Assembly: GCA_031279875.1 (NCBI GenBank)
Contig: JAITHS010000122.1
Span: 1-8,684, forward strand
Origin: Tannerella sp.
GTDB taxonomy: Bacteria > Bacteroidota > Bacteroidia > Bacteroidales > Tannerellaceae
Direction of reading: 5' to 3'
Length of the DNA: 8,684 nucleotides
The notes under the pieces were generated by a model, which was not told the origin of the DNA, did no database searches, and worked only from the letters and a program-made list of their open reading frames with translations. Every line of letters begins with the position of its first letter. Position 1 is the first letter of the stretch. Of the stretch, positions 7,270 through 8,684 are shown in pieces. A program made the position numbers and the translations under genes.

Positions 7270-8684
7270 ATGGAAGAAAAAAATTTATCACGTCGCGACT
7301 TTATCAAAACATCGGCGGCTGCAACTGCCGGCATGATATTTGTTGTTCCGAGCCATGCCGTTAGCGGACTCGGACATGTGGCTCCGAGCGACAAACTCAA
7401 CATCGCCGGTATAGGCGTTGGCGGCAAAGGCGCTGTAAATCTGAACAATATGAATTCGGAAAACATCTCCGCCCTTTGCGACATCGATTGGCAATATGCC
7501 AAACATGTTTTCGACAAATACCCTTCGGCTAAACGCTACAAAGACTTCCGCATCATGCTCAGCGAAATACATAAAGATATTGATGCAGTGATGATTGCGA
7601 CGCCCGACCACACTCATGCTGTTGCCGCTATCGCCTGCATGCAACTCGGCAAGCACGTATATGTCCAGAAACCCCTCACGCACTCGGTCTATGAATCGCG
7701 GGTGCTGCTTGAAACATCACGCAAATACAACGTTGTTACCCAAATGGGAAATGAGGGACACAGCAACGCAAATGTTGCAGAAGTATGCGAGTGGATTTGG
7801 AGCGGGGCTATCGGAGAAGTAACGCACGTTGACGCCTGGACAGACCGCCCGATATGGCCACAGGGTTTGACGCGACCGGAACAGGGACAGTGGGTACCCG
7901 AACATATCGACTGGGATTTGTTTATCGGACCGGCAACGATGCGCCCCTATCACCGTGCGTATCACCCGTGGGACTGGCGCGGATGGTGGGATTTCGGCAC
8001 GGGAGCGCTCGGCGATATGGCTTGCCATGTGCTTGACGTCGTGTTTTCGGCAATGAAACTTGGTCATCCTTCTGCCGTAGAAGCCTCATCAACAGCCATT
8101 AACAGTGAAAGCGCACCAATAGCGTCGATGATAAGGTACGAGTTTCCGGCCCGCAAGAAAGAGAACAAAGTCAACATGCCGGCGGTAACGGTTACATGGT
8201 ACGACGGCGGATTGTGTCCCGTTCGTCCCGCCGCTATCCCCGATGACGTAGAACTCGGACGTGGTAAAAACGGTATCATCTTCCATGGCACGAAAGGAGT
8301 ACTGATGTGCGGTTCTTACGGCGAACATTACCGCATGTTCCCCGAAAGCAAATTCGGCTCACTGAAAAAACCGGCGGCACAACTGCGTCGCGTAGAAGGT
8401 AGCCATGAAATGGATTTCGTGCGCGCCTGCAAAGAATCGCCCTCAAACCGCGTTCTTCCGCTATCTAATTTCGAGTACGCCGGACCTCTCAACGAGATGG
8501 TTGTGATGGGCAACCTTGCCGTCAGGCTCAAAAGCCTTAACAAAAAATTGCAGTGGGACGGAGTAAATATGCGTATTACAAACCTGTCGGACGACGAAGT
8601 AATAAAGGTTACCAACGGCGTTCCGCGCGCAGAGCCTCGCTCTCTCACACTTAACGCTAAACAGGCGGCAGAAGAGTACGTGCG
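7270..8684 (+). CDS. Tat-exported Gfo/Idh/MocA family oxidoreductase (3' end cut off)
   Basis: The frame is open from ATG 7270 to the right edge, with 471 codons visible and no stop. It begins 2 nt after the stop of the DUF1080 gene, so the two are one operon. Residues 7-13 are SRRDFIK, a twin-arginine motif, followed by a hydrophobic segment to about 30. The NAD(P)-binding Rossmann fold begins with LNIAGIGVGGKG (43-54), then ALCDID. The usual EKP motif appears as QKP (133-135; Lys134). GDMACHVLD (248-256) carries the catalytic-type His253. The family oxidises or reduces sugars and related polyols; Tat export implies cofactor loading in the cytoplasm before envelope location. It probably makes or reduces a 3-keto sugar acted on with the neighbouring lipoprotein. 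From family length probably only a few C-terminal residues are missing. Confidence 0.92.
   Translation, partial: MEEKNLSRRDFIKTSAAATAGMIFVVPSHAVSGLGHVAPSDKLNIAGIGVGGKGAVNLNNMNSENISALCDIDWQYAKHVFDKYPSAKRYKDFRIMLSEIHKDIDAVMIATPDHTHAVAAIACMQLGKHVYVQKPLTHSVYESRVLLETSRKYNVVTQMGNEGHSNANVAEVCEWIWSGAIGEVTHVDAWTDRPIWPQGLTRPEQGQWVPEHIDWDLFIGPATMRPYHRAYHPWDWRGWWDFGTGALGDMACHVLDVVFSAMKLGHPSAVEASSTAINSESAPIASMIRYEFPARKKENKVNMPAVTVTWYDGGLCPVRPAAIPDDVELGRGKNGIIFHGTKGVLMCGSYGEHYRMFPESKFGSLKKPAAQLRRVEGSHEMDFVRACKESPSNRVLPLSNFEYAGPLNEMVVMGNLAVRLKSLNKKLQWDGVNMRITNLSDDEVIKVTNGVPRAEPRSLTLNAKQAAEEYV

Noticed and set aside
8328..8648. Minus-strand open frame of 106 codons
   Set aside because: It lies fully antisense to the oxidoreductase C-terminal part and has no family resemblance.
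1..8684. CRISPR array, tRNA/rRNA, insertion sequence or defence system
   Set aside because: No regularly spaced direct repeats, tRNA-like cloverleaf, transposase frame or known defence domain was seen.

Overview
The window reads as chromosomal DNA of a Bacteroidota bacterium, most likely a Bacteroidales-type lineage that has a type IX secretion system (T9SS). The signs are a 2000-residue protein with a Sec signal peptide exposing an N-terminal Gln and a C-terminal T9SS type A sorting domain, the lack of clear Shine-Dalgarno sites, two TAnnTTTG promoter boxes typical of this phylum, and a DUF1080 lipoprotein next to a Tat-exported Gfo/Idh/MocA oxidoreductase. Bacteroides in the strict sense is less likely, because it generally lacks T9SS cargo.

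Layout, all genes on the + strand. (1) 1-389: the 3' part of a small, possibly lipocalin-like, protein. (2) 386-6388: a giant secreted surface protein whose ATG overlaps the previous stop codon (ATGA), so the two are probably co-transcribed and translationally coupled. (3) 6389-6607: an intergenic region with four tandem 7-bp AT-rich units, a long-range inverted repeat and two promoter boxes. (4) 6608-7267: a DUF1080 / 3-keto-disaccharide hydrolase-like lipoprotein. (5) 7270 to the right edge: a Gfo/Idh/MocA oxidoreductase, almost complete, 2 nt after the previous stop.

The most striking object is the giant protein. It contains two copies of one ~750-residue super-module, each made of eight ~50-residue FG-GAP/VCBS-like units (many with DxDxDG calcium-loop motifs), a WNQ-containing exit segment, a CARDB-like domain and a DUF11-like domain. 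The copies are offset by a nearly constant ~937-955 residues and are joined by an Ig-like and a cadherin/Big-like domain. The tail has two InlB-B-type repeats and the sorting domain. The two copies differ in base composition although their domain order matches. The protein probably works at the cell surface as an adhesin or glycan/protein-binding scaffold, but its ligand cannot be read from the sequence.

The second pair (DUF1080 plus oxidoreductase) suggests a non-classical, oxidation-based route for cleaving glycosides in the cell envelope: the oxidoreductase would form or reduce a 3-keto sugar and the DUF1080 protein would break the keto-glycoside. I see no RNA genes, CRISPR, insertion sequences or defence system here.
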